DNA of 64,000 bases from Cornus controversa (lineage: Eukaryota; Streptophyta; Magnoliopsida; Cornales; Cornaceae): positions 12,690,853-12,754,852 of the forward strand of contig CM048848.1 in the NCBI GenBank assembly GCA_026545225.1. Direction: 5' to 3'. The notes under the pieces were generated by a model. The model was not told where the DNA came from, searched no databases, and saw only the letters and a program-made list of their open reading frames with translations. The position numbers and the translations under genes were made by a program. Positions 1 through 11,781 of this stretch are shown here, one piece after another (the stretch's first letter is position 1; the number at the start of each line of letters is the position of its first letter).

Positions 1-2735
1 AGAGATGATAACCATTATATCTCTGACACTCCCTAATTTTCATGCATAAGTTGGTCAGGCTTATACATAAAAATTAAAAAATGCCAACACATGATAATAA
101 ACAAGCACAGAGTACAAGATACAATAAAGAAGGAATTTAATAGCAGAAAGAAACTGTAATAAATAATAATCCGGAACTATAAATCTCCATAACTATTTTG
201 TAATTTAATTTGGAGTATATACTAACATCCTCAATTAAATACAACTTGAGAATCCAATAAACCAAGGACCCCTAATCCAAATCCATAAATAAATGTTTAC
301 AAAACCATAAAATATCTAATAATTAAATATAGAGTCCCTACAATGAACAACTGGAATAGATTGTAGACACGTGAATTTAAGAAGAATCTGAAACTCAACT
401 ATGTGGTTGGAACTGCCTATAACCTAAAATATCAATAAAGGGTGGGTTAAACCCACGGGCAAGTCCTCTTTACTACATCTTAATCAAAGAACCGATAAAC
501 AAAATCATCTCCCATCCTAACAACCTAAACTACATGTTAAATACAGAAATTCTAGGCTTATAATACAATTGATAAACAATTTTACATATTAATAAATAAT
601 AACAAAATATAATTATAAAAAGGTAATCCTGACATGTCATATATATATAATGGTGAGAGTGCTGACTTATAAACATACTTTCTATATGAGGGACAATAAA
701 GTATATAGATATAACTATACCATTTTATCATTTAATCTCCTATCTCAGTAATAATTAGAACTATGTTCTGCACCAACCCAACCACTATCACAATAAAAGT
801 AAATCAAATTTCTAAGTTCAAACCATAGGTAATCCTAATTGCATGCTTAAACACACTAAGTTTTCTAATTAGATTTTAGGCAATCCTACTATGTCTTCCT
901 CCATATTTTATAAATTCCTTACTAGGTATTAAGCAAACCTAACTTCCCTCCACCAGAAATCCTTCCACAAAAATATATCAAACTTACGTTTATATCCAGT
1001 TAAATATAACCCACTAGATCATAAACATATCCCCAATTAACCATTTGACCCAAGAATAGAGTAGCCCTACATACTACACTAACCCATCAGTTATCTCAAT
1101 GCAAGTGAAGACTAGTTTTAAGTCTACACAAGAAACAATCCTAACATGTTTGAATATATAACGAGAAACTTTCTTATTAGATATTAGGCAATCCTGACAT
1201 GCCCCAAATAAAATATAAAGATACCTTATTAGATATTAGGTGATCCCGACACGCCTTGGCAATCAAAACATGCCAAATATAATGCATAGATACCTTATTA
1301 GGTATTAAGCGATCCCGACGCGCCTTGGCAATCCCAACATGCCAAATATAATGCATAGATACCTTATTAGGTATTAGACGATCCCGATATGCCTTGGCAA
1401 TCCCAACATGCCAAATATAATGCATAGATTCCTTATTAGTTATTAGGCGATCCCGACACGCCTTGGCAAACCCAACATGCCAAATATAATGCATAGATAC
1501 CTTATTAGGTATTAGGCGATCCCGACATGCCTTGACAATCCCAACATACCAAATATAATGCATAGATATCTTATTATGTATTAGGCGATTCTGACACGCT
1601 TGCATAATTAATATTTAAATAAAAATCTAACATACTTAAAAACATGCTAATTAAAATCAGGAAACATCCTATCGTCACATATATTATCTAAACAATTAAA
1701 ATGATACGACATATCATGCATGTAATCGGAGTTTAAAATAATCCCATAAACTGATCTAAACATCATATAATTTACCACCAACATTTAAGAAAGCAAAGAA
1801 AATAATAAAGGAATTCAAACAATTAATTAAAATAAAACCCCGCAATGAAGCCAACACCTCAATTTAAACATCAAGTATCTAAACCTATGTCTAAACTAGG
1901 TTTCCATGTATATTCTGTCCTTAAAAGTCTTAAATAATTTTCTAGAATTTTTTTGGAACTTTCCATAATTTGAAAAATATTTTTAAAAACAAAAGAAAGT
2001 AAAATTCCAATTTTAAAACATACTTTTGTTACTAAATCTACAATAAGGGGAACTTATTTCATCTTGAAATTTAAAACCCAAGTGTATTCAACCCCTAAAA
2101 GATTAATTTAAATTTTTTGGGAACTTTCCAGAATTTTTTCGTATTTTAAAAAATATTTTTCCTAATTTTCTAAATTTAAAAATGATTTAAAATTTAAAAA
2201 ACAAATAAATAAAAATATTTCGAAATGTTCACGAATACTTGATAACTGAATGGGTTACATGATCTGCACTCCATAATACATGCATTTATTATAAAGAAAT
2301 CCTAATTCTAATAGCACAAGAAAACCTAAAAGAAAAGGAAACTAGTAGCACAAGGAAATCGCTAAAAAAATAAACTTTCTCCAAAAATTCTAAAAAAAAA
2401 TAAATAAGAAACCGAATAATTAAAATCCACAAAATATTAAATTTAAACCAATTCTGGGTTCGTTTGGTCCACGAACAAAATTTCCAAAATATTCAGCAGT
2501 CTGTTTATAGGATGAAAAAACGTAATTTTGGAGACCTAGACGAGGGTTTTCGGTTGAAAAATGACATGGTTCAGTAGCTATAGCTATTAGGTTCTGCTTA
2601 TTGGGTCGTTTCTGATCGAGAATGAGTCTCGTGGGGTCAAAATACATTCGTAAAATTTTTTTAGATATCAACACTATTCACAGAAATTAAATGTAAATGC
2701 ATATAACATGATTTAATTCACTACATTTAAATTCC
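1..2735 (-). mobile_element. Ty3/gypsy LTR and 3' region, inverted, truncated
   Basis: Non-coding sequence that, reverse-complemented, resembles the LTR segment at about 16850-18000. Shared landmarks in the same order are the polypyrimidine/A-rich stretch, the phrase around 1880-1920, the 69-bp repeat array, and the 'gggtttaacccac' and 'gacttgc' words near 430-470 (17620-17660 in the other copy). On the minus strand it follows integrase sequence (2768-2935), which is the expected order for the 3' end of a retroelement. The LTR runs off the window at base 1, so its terminus is not visible. Similarity is patchy, so this is a relative of the right-hand LTR, not a recent copy. The 84-codon minus frame at 2420-2674 has no recognisable domain. 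Confidence 0.6.
1173..1605. repeat. 69-bp minisatellite, about 6 copies
   Basis: The word 'tgccaaatataatgcatag' recurs at 1271, 1340, 1409 and 1478, with a variant at 1547, giving an exact 69-bp spacing. A divergent partial copy lies at 1173-1204. Because 69 is divisible by three, the array is open on the minus strand (142 codons), but that peptide is a by-product of the repeat. Related units in opposite orientation lie at 17270-17420. Confidence 0.92.
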
Positions 2736-2858
2736 AACCGCCCGAATCTTTGCAGCCACTACCTATATGTAAGGTGGGAAGTCTCACAATGAAATCTATA
2801 GAAATTCTCTCCCATTTCCACTCTAGTATAGGTAGTGGCTGCAAAGATTCGGGCGGTT
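2736..2858. repeat. Perfect 32-bp inverted repeat (hairpin)
   Basis: Bases 2736-2767 are the exact reverse complement of 2827-2858, with a 59-base loop. Both arms derive from the integrase segment also present at about 3760-3795, so the hairpin is a retroelement rearrangement and not an independent gene. Confidence 0.93.
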
Positions 2859-2935
2859 TCTGGTGGTCAACCTTGTTCATTTGAGAAGTGCTACACATAA
2901 AAATAAATATAGCAATGTCCCTCTCCATGCCTGCC
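2768..2935 (-). pseudogene. Ty3 integrase fragment, inverted duplicate of 3689-3856
   Basis: These 168 bases are a near-identical reverse complement of 3689-3856. On the minus strand they encode the start of the integrase region (residues around MERDIAIF and EWKWERISIDFI), matching the plus-strand copy. The two copies flank a 753-bp spacer (2936-3688), giving a long palindrome. It has no initiator or domain completeness of its own. Confidence 0.9.
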
Positions 2936-4913
2936 TAGGTTGACAACTACACCTATTCTAGCTACCCCTCAAAGCAAAATTGAGCACTTGGTATATACCG
3001 ATGCGTCATTGTAGGGTTTGGGATGTGTGTTGATGTAGAAGGAGAGGCCAATATCATATGCTTCACAGAAGCTTAAGCCTCACGAGCTTAATTACCTAAC
3101 TCATGATCTGGAGTTGGCAGCTGTGGTTTTTGCCTTGAGAATTTGGAGGCATTACCTCTTGGGTGAGACCTTTAGATTGTTCAGCGACCACATGAGTTTG
3201 CGGTATTTGTTCTCACAGAAGGAATTGAATATGAGGCAGTGCAGGTGGTTAGAATTCATGAAAGATTATCACTTTTCCATCCAGTACCACCCTAGGAAAG
3301 TGAATGTAGTAGCTGATGCACTTAGTCACCGACCCTATGCTAGCTTTTTAACTTTATTTGAAGCAGAATGGAATGATTTGGGAATCGTTGATGATTTAGC
3401 TAATGATTTTGTAGTGTGTGTAGTGGTTACACCTACTATCATTCGAAAGGTAATTACAGATCAACTTACTGACCCGCAGTGCGTATAGAAAGTAGCTGAG
3501 TTAAAATCTGAAGAGGTACCATTCTATACATTGGGTACAAATAAATGATTGAGGTATAAGGGGTGGTCAGTTGTTCCTCCCAATGATGAATTAAGGAGAG
3601 TAATGATGAGTGAGACCCATAGTTCTCAATTTTTGGTACACCTAGGAGGGGATAAAATGTACCAAGACATGAAATGACAGTTTTGGTGGGCAGGCATGGA
3701 GAGGGACATTGCTATATTTATTTTTATGTGTAGCACTTCTCAAATGAACAAGGTTGACCACCAGAAACTGCTCGAATCTTTGCAGCCACTACCTATACTA
3801 GAGTGGAAATGGGAGAGAATTTCTATAGATTTCATTGTGAGACTTCCCACCTTACAGTAGAATCCTGATGCTATTTGGGTTATAGTGGACATGTTGACAA
3901 AATTAGCCCATTTCTTGTCAGTTTGCTCGAATTACACCTCAGAGCAATACGTAAAGCTTTACATTACAGAGATAGTGAAGCTTCATGGCGTGCCTTTGTC
4001 TATTATGTCAGACAGAGATCTAAACTTTGTTTCAGGATTTTGGGAGAGCTTTCAGTAGGCTATGGTACAGCGCTACATCTCAGTACAGCTTATCATCCTC
4101 AGACCGATGGACAAACTGAGAGGGTTAATCAAATCCTGGAGGATATGTTGCGGGCATGTGTACTCGACTTTAAAGGTAATTGGAAGAGTTATTCGCCACT
4201 AGATGAGTTTGCCTATAACAATAGTTATCAGAAGACTATTGGTATAGTACCATTCGAGGCTTTGTATGGGCACCTATGTAGGTCACCGATGTCCTGGTTA
4301 GAGGTTAGAAATAATAGATTCTTGGGTCTTGGATTCATTAAAGACACCTCAGAGAAAGTTGCTCTTATTAGAGACTGTATGTAGACTTTCCAAAGGAGAC
4401 AGAAGAGTTATGCTAATAAAAGAACTCGAGCATTAGAGTTCAAGGTGGGGTATCAGGTTTTGCTTAAGGCCTCTCTTATGAAGGGAGTAATGCGGTTTGG
4501 GAGTTTGGGAAGAAGGGGAAGTTGTCACCTCATTTTGTGGGTCCTTTCATAATTATTGATAGGATTGGGGCGGTAGCGTATAGATTGGCATTATCAGACA
4601 CAATGCACAGGGTGCACAATGTCTTTCATGTGTCTTTGTTGCAAAAATTCCTTAGGGATGAGAATACTTATCAACACATTGAGGTTGGGGAGATTGAGTT
4701 GTAGCCAGATACAACATATGTGGAGCAACCTTACGGTATTCTTGACAGTAGGATCGGGTCCTTCGTTCCAAGACTATTCCTTTGGTACTTGTCTAGTGGA
4801 GCCACCACAACGAGGCGGAATCCACTTGGAAAAGGGAGGATGAAATGAAGGCAAAGTATCCAGACTTTTTATTTCAGGTATGAGGTGAATTTCGAGGATG
4901 AAATTTCTCTTTT
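2936..4913 (+). pseudogene. Ty3/gypsy pol remnant (RNase H and integrase)
   Basis: Decayed pol of a Del/Tekay-like (chromovirus-type) retrotransposon. RNase H is visible from about 2993 (YTDAS) through 3114-3350, ending with the '[15 protein letters not shown]' motif. Integrase follows: the zinc-binding region near 3640-3740, the core near 3780-4160 (MSDRDLNF, then STAYHPQTDGQTERVNQ), AYNNSYQKT and FEALYGH near 4210-4270, and the C-terminal 'VFHVSLL' block near 4620. Reverse transcriptase, protease and gag are absent; the left edge is the inverted-repeat junction. Breaks include TAG at 3012, 3036 and 3486, TGA at 3546 and 3675, TAG at 3858, and a frame change near 4060. A C-terminal chromodomain is not clearly seen. 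Confidence 0.85.
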
Positions 4914-4926
4914 TAGGGGGGAAGAA
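4914..4926 (+). other. Polypurine tract of the Ty3 element
   Basis: The purine run aggggggaagaa lies immediately before the LTR start 'tgtaataccccg', the usual plus-strand primer position. Confidence 0.8.
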
Positions 4927-5504
4927 TGTAATACCCCGTAAATTTGAGGTTATTTAATTTGGGTGTTTCTTATTTATTTAAATTATTTATTGAGTGTTTT
5001 AATTACTAAATGCCCTATTTGTTTAAATTATTTTTTTAAATGCTAAATGCTTTAGGTAAATTTATCAATACATGTTCTTGTATGTTTAATGTAGAGGTTT
5101 GATTTATATGATGCTAAGTCATTGGTTGCGTGTAATAAGGGTGCAGTGTTTGTTTTAAATAATTTTTTCATTTATTTAAAATAAATAGGTGGGTATTTTT
5201 ATTATTTTAGGGTTGGACCATAGTATTGTATTCTTTTATTGTTATAAAATTTTATTTCAGAATTGGGCTAGGGGGAGTTGGGCTGGATCATTACTATGCA
5301 GGTTGTTTTATAATTATTTTGGTGTTGGGCTATATATGTGGGCTAAATATATTTATAATTGTTATTTCTTTTTTCTCTTTTGATTCTTTAAGTAATTATA
5401 TTGGTAATTCTAAAAGAAACAAAAAAAAGAAAAAAAGAAATAGGGTCATGTCGCTTTTACGCACAGAGAGGAAGAGAACAGTAGACGCTAGAGAGGAAGG
5501 AGAT
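4927..5504 (+). mobile_element. Ty3/gypsy 3' LTR, first part (split)
   Basis: Starts with TG directly after the polypurine tract. It is interrupted at 5504 by the Athila-type element and continues at 16098, the two parts sharing the duplicated target GAGAT. No coding content; the small frames here are chance. Confidence 0.8.
5500..5504. repeat. Target site duplication GAGAT (left)
   Basis: Identical to 16098-16102, directly abutting the TG...CA ends of the Athila-type element. Confidence 0.95.
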
Positions 5505-7000
5505 TGATAGGCGTTGAATGTTACGCATTCTAGCCTCTTAACTTATGTATTTTATTCTCTTAGTGATAGATTATTTTGTTATTTTACTTCATTTTAGTAT
5601 TTTCTATATTTTCAGGGCTTAATGATCATTTCAGTTAAAACCATGCTTTTGGGCTTTTAAAGAAGACATCCAAGATGGGTAGATGAAGCCTACATCAAGG
5701 AGATTCATTCAACCATTTATTTCAACTCAAATCAGCCCAAGGAAGAGGTCCAAGAAAATTACAACTGCTTAAGAAGGTTTCGGGCCTGAAGCCCAAATCT
5801 GCGCATAATACAGTCTTAATCTCATTTTGGAAAATGGACCAGAAGTCTTATTTTCGAGCCTCAAATCGACTTAATTTTTATATCAAGTTGAATAAAATTT
5901 GATTCTGCACACTTTTGTATTTCACGAAAATTCCGTGAATCGGACTTCTAGTGGGTCAAAAGTTGGGTCGAACATCAGCAGGAAAAACTCACCTGATTAG
6001 TGCTGCGGGAAAACCTAATTAATTCCTAATTGGATTAGGATTTTGGTGTATTCTTTTAGGGAATAAAGTGAAGACTTGGAGGCTGAGTTGGAGAGAGATT
6101 ACAAAGATTGGAGAGTCTAAGAGGACAGAGCAGAAACATATTTGCAGAGCCATTAGAGAACGAAGTCATACGCATAAGTCATGAAGATGATGCCTTCTTC
6201 CTCAACAGTTAAAGCTTCTTCTTCTACCATGAGCGGCTAGTTCATCCACTAGGGTTTTGATGTAGCCCTAACAAAGCATCAATGGTTCGATTGTGTTAAT
6301 TATTGGGAACCTTTATATACATGCATAGATTATGTAATTTAGAGGATTCTTATTATAGAATTGAGCAATAAAAGTCTTGTAAATTCCGTTTCAATGATTT
6401 CTTATCTTGTCTTAGATATTTAGTTGTTGTTATTGAACTCAATCTCTTTTATTTTCTGTGATCATAAGAGCGATTATTACACAATGGTAATCATTGAATA
6501 TATTATTAAGAGCTTTGATGGATTATGCTTAGAGAAGATGAACCATACTGCACCCTAGATTAGAGTAGTTAGGCAGATGGCCCATGCCAATCGAAGATAG
6601 TCCATGGCTTAGCCTTAATCATATGTTATCTTCTTGATGGATGAAGGTGAGCTTTTAGCCACCGACACCACTTATGCATGATATAATCCCCCATAGTTGA
6701 TTCAATTGACCATTGACTGTGGAGTTAGTAGTGAAGTCAAATACCCTAGATTTTTCTCATACTATCTTTACTTTCTATTTACTTTGTTTTATTTTATTTT
6801 ACTTTTTAATTAGTTTAAAAATTAGAATTCTTTTCTTTTAAATTTAATTAGAGTTAATTCAGTATTCCAACTCATCAGACCATAATTGCTGAGGTACGAT
6901 ACCCCTTTCGATAACCCTATTCTGCAAGGAATTCGTTCTATTGGGAAGTGTGAAAAATTTTAATTGATATACTTTTTGAGTCACACTCACACATGAATCA
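5505..7000 (+). repeat. Athila-type 5' LTR
   Basis: Begins 'tgataggcgttgaatg', ends 'cacatgaatca'. The direct copy is at 14601-16097. It carries the element promoter by position; I cannot assign a specific TATA box with confidence. Confidence 0.96.
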
Positions 7001-7005
7001 ATTTT

Positions 7006-7024
7006 TGGCGCCGTTGCTGGGGAT
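7006..7024 (+). other. Primer binding site of the Athila-type element
   Basis: tggcgccgttgctgggga starts 5 nt after the LTR. This form is characteristic of Athila/Tat elements, where a host tRNA 3' end primes minus-strand DNA synthesis. Confidence 0.85.
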
Positions 7025-7133
7025 TATCTATTTGATTGATTGGATTTTACAGAATTAATGTTAATTGGATTTTTAGTTTAGGAAATTTTTGTATTTTATT
7101 TTTGTTTTCTTTTCAAGTGTTTTTGGCTAATAT

Positions 7134-9683
7134 ATGCAAGATCGTCGTTCTATAGTTGACCCTTTGATACCTCTTGATCCTGAGCCTGAACATACTCTTA
7201 GACAATAGAGGAACATCCCTGTTGATACCAGTGTGCAAGAGGAAGAATTAATTGAGGACATGGCAGAAGAGAGGAATAACAACCTTGTTCCTAATGCTGA
7301 GGGAGAAAGGGCAAGATTACTTAGGGACTACTATGTTCCTGAGACATATACCTCACCAGCAGGTTTTGAACTGCCCAATGTCACAACACAAAATTATGAG
7401 ATGAAGTCCAGCATTATTCAGATGCTACCATCTTATTTTGGGCTGACTCAAGAAGACCCTTACAAGCATCTGGATGACTTCATTGAAGTGTGCTCAACTA
7501 CCAAAATTCATAACTTCTCTGAAGATGCTTTCAGAATGAGACTTTTTCCATTCTCTTTGAAAGACAAAGCAAAGCATTGGTTCAATTCTCTACCGGCAGG
7601 TTCTATCACGACTTGGACTCAGATGCAACATGAGTTTCTCAAGAAGTATTTTCTGATAGGGAAGACCAATTAGTTCAGACGTGCTATCACTGGTTTCTCC
7701 CAACATGAGGGGGAACAATTTTATGAGACATGGAAAACATTCAAGGACCTTCTTAAGAAGTGTCCCCATCATCAAGTTCCTAAGTGGCAACTAGTGTAGA
7801 GTTTTCATGAAGGGCTGATAGAAGCCAACAGACAGATAGTTGATGCATCTTGTGGAGGTACTTTTATGTTGAAGAGTGAAGAAGAGGCATGGACCTTATT
7901 TGAAAATCTTTGTGACAACTCTCTACAATATGTGTCCTTTACTCGTTCTAGCAGACCTGCCACTATAAGGAAAACTGATGGAATTTTTGAGGTTGGTGCT
8001 TCAGAAGCTATGCCAACTGATATTGATTTAATTGCACAGAAGGTAGTAGCAATTATGGCTACCAATCAAACTCCTTCTACTTCAAATTCTTTATTGCTAG
8101 GCCCTTGTGAATTTTGCTCTAGTCCTATGCATAATGTGAGCAATTGTCCTTCAATGGGATAATTTTTTGATGTTCAACATGAGCAAGTCCAAGCTAAATT
8201 CACTGGACCAATGAATCATCCACGAGGTAATACTTACAATCCTACATGGAGGAATCATCTTGGTTTTTCTTACAGTAACCAAGGGGAAACAATGCAACCA
8301 TCATATCAACCTAGGACTTTTGTGCCTCAACAGCAATATCAAACACAAAGTCCTATGGCACAAAGAATTTCTACTATTGAAGACAAGCTGACACTTACCT
8401 TGTCCAAATTTGACAAGCTTGATTCTCTTATAGAGACAGTGCAAGCTACTACAGCAACAGTACAATCTACAGTTCAGCTAGTGCACTCGCATTATCAATC
8501 CATTGCTAAACTGGAATCTCAGTTTGGACAGCTTGCTACTTCATTGAGTAGAAGAGAAGAAGGGAAGCTCCCTAGTCAACCAGTTGCTAATCCAAAAGGG
8601 ATGCAAGCTTCCACAAGCAACCCACACCATGAGCAAGTTCAAGCCATTACCACTTTGAGGAGTGGGAAAATAATTGATAATAAAGTGGGTGAGAAGAAAG
8701 AAGAAGAAAAAGTGACCACAAGTTCAAGTGCTGAAATTCCTTATGAGCCCAAGGCTCCTTTCCCACAACGTTTCCTTGAAGCATCTAAATTGGAAAAGCA
8801 AGGGGACAAGCTGTATGATATGATGGAGGTGTTTCAACAAGTGAAGATTAATTTGCCACTCCTTGATGCCATCAAGCAAATTCTTCCTTATGCTAAATTT
8901 TTGAAGGACTTGTGCACTTAGAAAAGGCGTTCTAAATGCCATGTGCCAAAGAAGGTGATGCTGCCACAACAAGTGAGTTCTATAATTCAGCAGTGCACCC
9001 CTCCCAAGTACAAGGTTCCTGGTACCCCAACTATCTCATGCATTATTGGGGAGCACCATGTTGATAAAGCTCTTCTTGATTTGGGTGCAAGTGTGAATTT
9101 GCTACCCTATTCAGTCTACTTACAATTGGGCTTGGGAGAATTAAAGCCTACCTCGATGGTATTGCAATTTGCAGATAGATCAACAAAGCAACCCCGGGGA
9201 ATCATAGAAGATGTGCTCATTAAAGTGGACAAGTTCTACTTTCCTGTTGATTTCATTGTACTTGACACTGAGCCAGTTCATAATCCGAAGAGGCAAATTC
9301 CAGTGATCTTTGGTTGACCTTTCTTAGCTACAGCTGATGCTTGCATAAATTGTAGGTTGGAGATCATGGATATTTCATTTGGCAACATGAAGGTTAAGCT
9401 TAATACTTTCAATGCTGTTGAGAATCCTCCAGATCAGACAGATGTTCTCTTCACGGATTCTGCAGATGTGTCTGAATCTACAGATGAAATAAAGGTGCAA
9501 GAAAAACAAAAGGAAAAGAAGGTGTTTGAAGATCAATTTTCTACCATTGTGGTAAATTCTGTATCCACTACACCTTCCAAAACATTTTGGAGTGAGCAAT
9601 TATTTGGAGTATCCAACAACTCCACACTATGGTATGCAGATATTGTGAATTATTTAGCCACGGGAAAAGTGCCACTAGACTGA
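7134..9683 (+). pseudogene. Athila-type gag-protease, one frame with in-frame stops
   Basis: A single frame runs from ATG 7134 to TGA 9681 (850 codons) without a frameshift. It is broken only by stops at 7206, 7671, 7797, 8919 (TAG), 8160 (TAA) and 9315 (TGA). The gag (capsid) domain is at about 7400-7920 (LDDFIEVC, KHWFNSLPAGSI, EFLKKYF). A zinc-knuckle-like CEFCSSPMHNVSNCPSMG follows at about 8106-8159, then a Gln/Thr-rich linker. The retropepsin domain is at about 9030-9310 with the active-site motif DLGASVN (Asp codon 9078). The next segment, 9357-9590, is the post-protease acidic linker. From about 9600 the frame jumps to sequence normally downstream of RNase H (WYADIVNYL), so RT and RNase H are deleted near 9590-9620. 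Confidence 0.9.
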
Positions 9684-10924
9684 ACCAAGCGAGAATGTGA
9701 TAGATTCTTCTCTAAAGTTCATCATTACTTTTGGGAGGATCTAGAGTTATTTAAATATTGTCCAGTTCAGATTATTCGACGATGTGTCCCAGACCATGAG
9801 TTTCAAGATATTCTCAAGTTTTGCCACTCATTAGCATGTGGAGGCCACTTCAGTGCAAGGAAGACAGCAGCAAAGGTACTTCAATGTGGATTTTTTTATC
9901 CTTCTCTGTTTCATGATGCATATGTTTTCTGTAAAACTTGTGATCGCTGTCAAAGATTGGGTTCAATGTCGAGGCGCGATATGATGCCAATAAGCCCCAT
10001 TCTGGTGGTTGAAATTTTTGATGTTTGGGGAATTGATTTTATGTGACCCTTCCACCTTCTTTTGGCTACGAGTATATTCTGGTTGGTGTGGACTATGTCT
10101 CCAAATGGGTGGAGGCCATTGCAACTCAAACCAATGATTACAAGGTGGTAATAAAATTCATGCATGAGAATATTTTTAGTCGATTCGGAATTCCTCGAGC
10201 CTTGATCAGTGATGGTGGTTCTCACTTTTGTAATTAATTCTTGAGAGGTTTGCTTGCTAAATATTCAGTGACACATAAGGTGACAACACCTTATCATCCT
10301 TAGACAAGTAGGCAAGTAGAGCTGTCCAACCGAGAAATTAAGCATGTTCTCAAAAAGACAGTGAGACCGGATAGAAGAGATTGGTCATTGCGACTGAGTG
10401 AGACACTATAGGCGTATCAGACTACTTACAAGACTCCTATTGGTATGTCACCATATCGGTTGGTGTATGGGAAAACATGTTATCTTCCAGTAGAGATTGA
10501 GCACAAGGCACTCTAGGCGATCCAAAAATTCAATTTCGATGCAAAAGAGCTGGGGAAGAGAGAAAGTTTCAATTGAATGAATTAAAAGAGTTTAGACGTG
10601 ATGCTTATGAAAGTTAACGAATTTACAAAGAGAGGACGAAGGCATTTCATGATTGACATATCTCACGGAAATCCTTCTCTCCAGGTGATAAAGTATGGCT
10701 CTTCAATTCAAAGCTTCGGTTGTTTCCTGAAAAATTACGTTCAAGGTGGGATGGACCATTCCAGGTGATTTCAATTTTTCCTCATGGTGCTGTGGAAATT
10801 TGAAGCTTTCGAGATAATACTTTGATGAAAGTAAATGGGCAAAGGTTGAAGCATTATGTGGAAAGATGTGTGCCAAGAAGAGACGTAGAGTCCGTCGACT
10901 TGACGGATCCCGTCTACCCAACTT
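9684..10924 (+). pseudogene. Athila-type integrase remnant
   Basis: Continues the gag-protease frame. The HHCC zinc-binding region is at about 9820-9960 (H-x-H near CGGHFSARKT, then CKTCDRCQR). The catalytic core is at about 10020-10480 ([42 protein letters not shown]). The C-terminal part is at about 10680-10870 (KVWLFNS, RWDGPF, VNGQRLKHY). Breaks: TGA 10044 with a frame change, TAA 10235, TAG 10301, 10409 and 10514, and another frame change near 10570. Two catalytic acidic residues are recognisable in context, but the enzyme cannot be made from this copy. Confidence 0.88.
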
Positions 10925-11781
10925 AATCCCTTCAGAGAGTTGATCATCTCCTACGGACGTTAAATTATAGGTTTTGTATGTATTTCTATCCTTTAATTGC
11001 TTTAGTTTTCTTTGACTTTAATTTTTAGTTTAGTTTTCTTTCAATTATAGTTGTGTTTTAATATTTTTTCTTTGAGTTTTTGATGTATAAGTTGCTTCTG
11101 GAGGATGCCAAGAGGTGTACTGAGGTATTTGGACTCAAGACGGGTGAAAAAACGTGCTCTCGGTCGACCTTGGGCAATGGTGACTCAAAAATAACAAGTC
11201 CTGATCGACCTTGGGCGATGGAGGGTGAAACAGGCTTCCAAGAGGGGGATCGATCGCACCAGAGGAGGGGGATCGATCGCCCCATGATTTTCCAAGAGAA
11301 CACCCACCAGCAGGTGGGCGATCGATCGCCCAGGCCCATGGAGGGACTGCCCAAAATTTTTTGCTATTTAAAGCCTCCTTCTCCTATTGTGTTGCTACTA
11401 CTTGCTTCCTTAACCTCTTTGAGCTCCAATTCAAGTCCTACTTCAATCGGGAAATTATTTTCTACAATTGGTGATTATTAAATAAGAATTCAACATTGAT
11501 CATCATCAACATCAACATCAAACCGGATCAATAATCACTAGTTCTCAAAGGAAGCTCTCACTTTTTCAAGTTCAACATCAAAGTAAGTGAAGTTTTTCTT
11601 TGGTGAAATTGTGCAAATCTTTTTGAGGGCTTTTGAAGACCAAGTTTGGGGGATCAAATTGGTGAATTCAGCTGTTCAATTTGGGTGAAAAAATTACCGA
11701 AAAGAGGAGGTTGAATGATACAATTATATTGTGCACTCCAAGTGTTTGGTTTAATTCCTCAACTAATTTTTTTCTATTTGT
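10925..11781 (+). other. Athila-type spacer between pol and 3' ORF
   Basis: No domain is recognised. It contains a GC-rich patch at 11140-11340 with repeated phrases ('cgaccttgggc' at about 11165 and 11207) and three GATCGATCG palindromes. A 133-codon plus frame (11080-11481) crosses it but looks like chance coding in GC-rich DNA. The segment just before 11782 may serve as the leader of the 3' ORF. Confidence 0.6.
11248..11331. repeat. Cluster of GATCGATCG palindromes
   Basis: GATCGATCG occurs at 11248-11256 and 11271-11279. A perfect 16-bp palindrome, gggcgatcgatcgccc, sits at 11316-11331. Function unknown. Confidence 0.9.

Noticed and set aside
2736..2858. Possible microRNA precursor hairpin
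   Set aside because: Both arms are exact retroelement integrase sequence, and perfect pairing over 32 bp next to a larger inverted repeat points to rearrangement.
11080..11481. 133-codon ORF with palindromic GC-rich core
   Set aside because: Repeated GATCGATCG phrases and composition explain it; no recognised Athila protein lies in this spacer.
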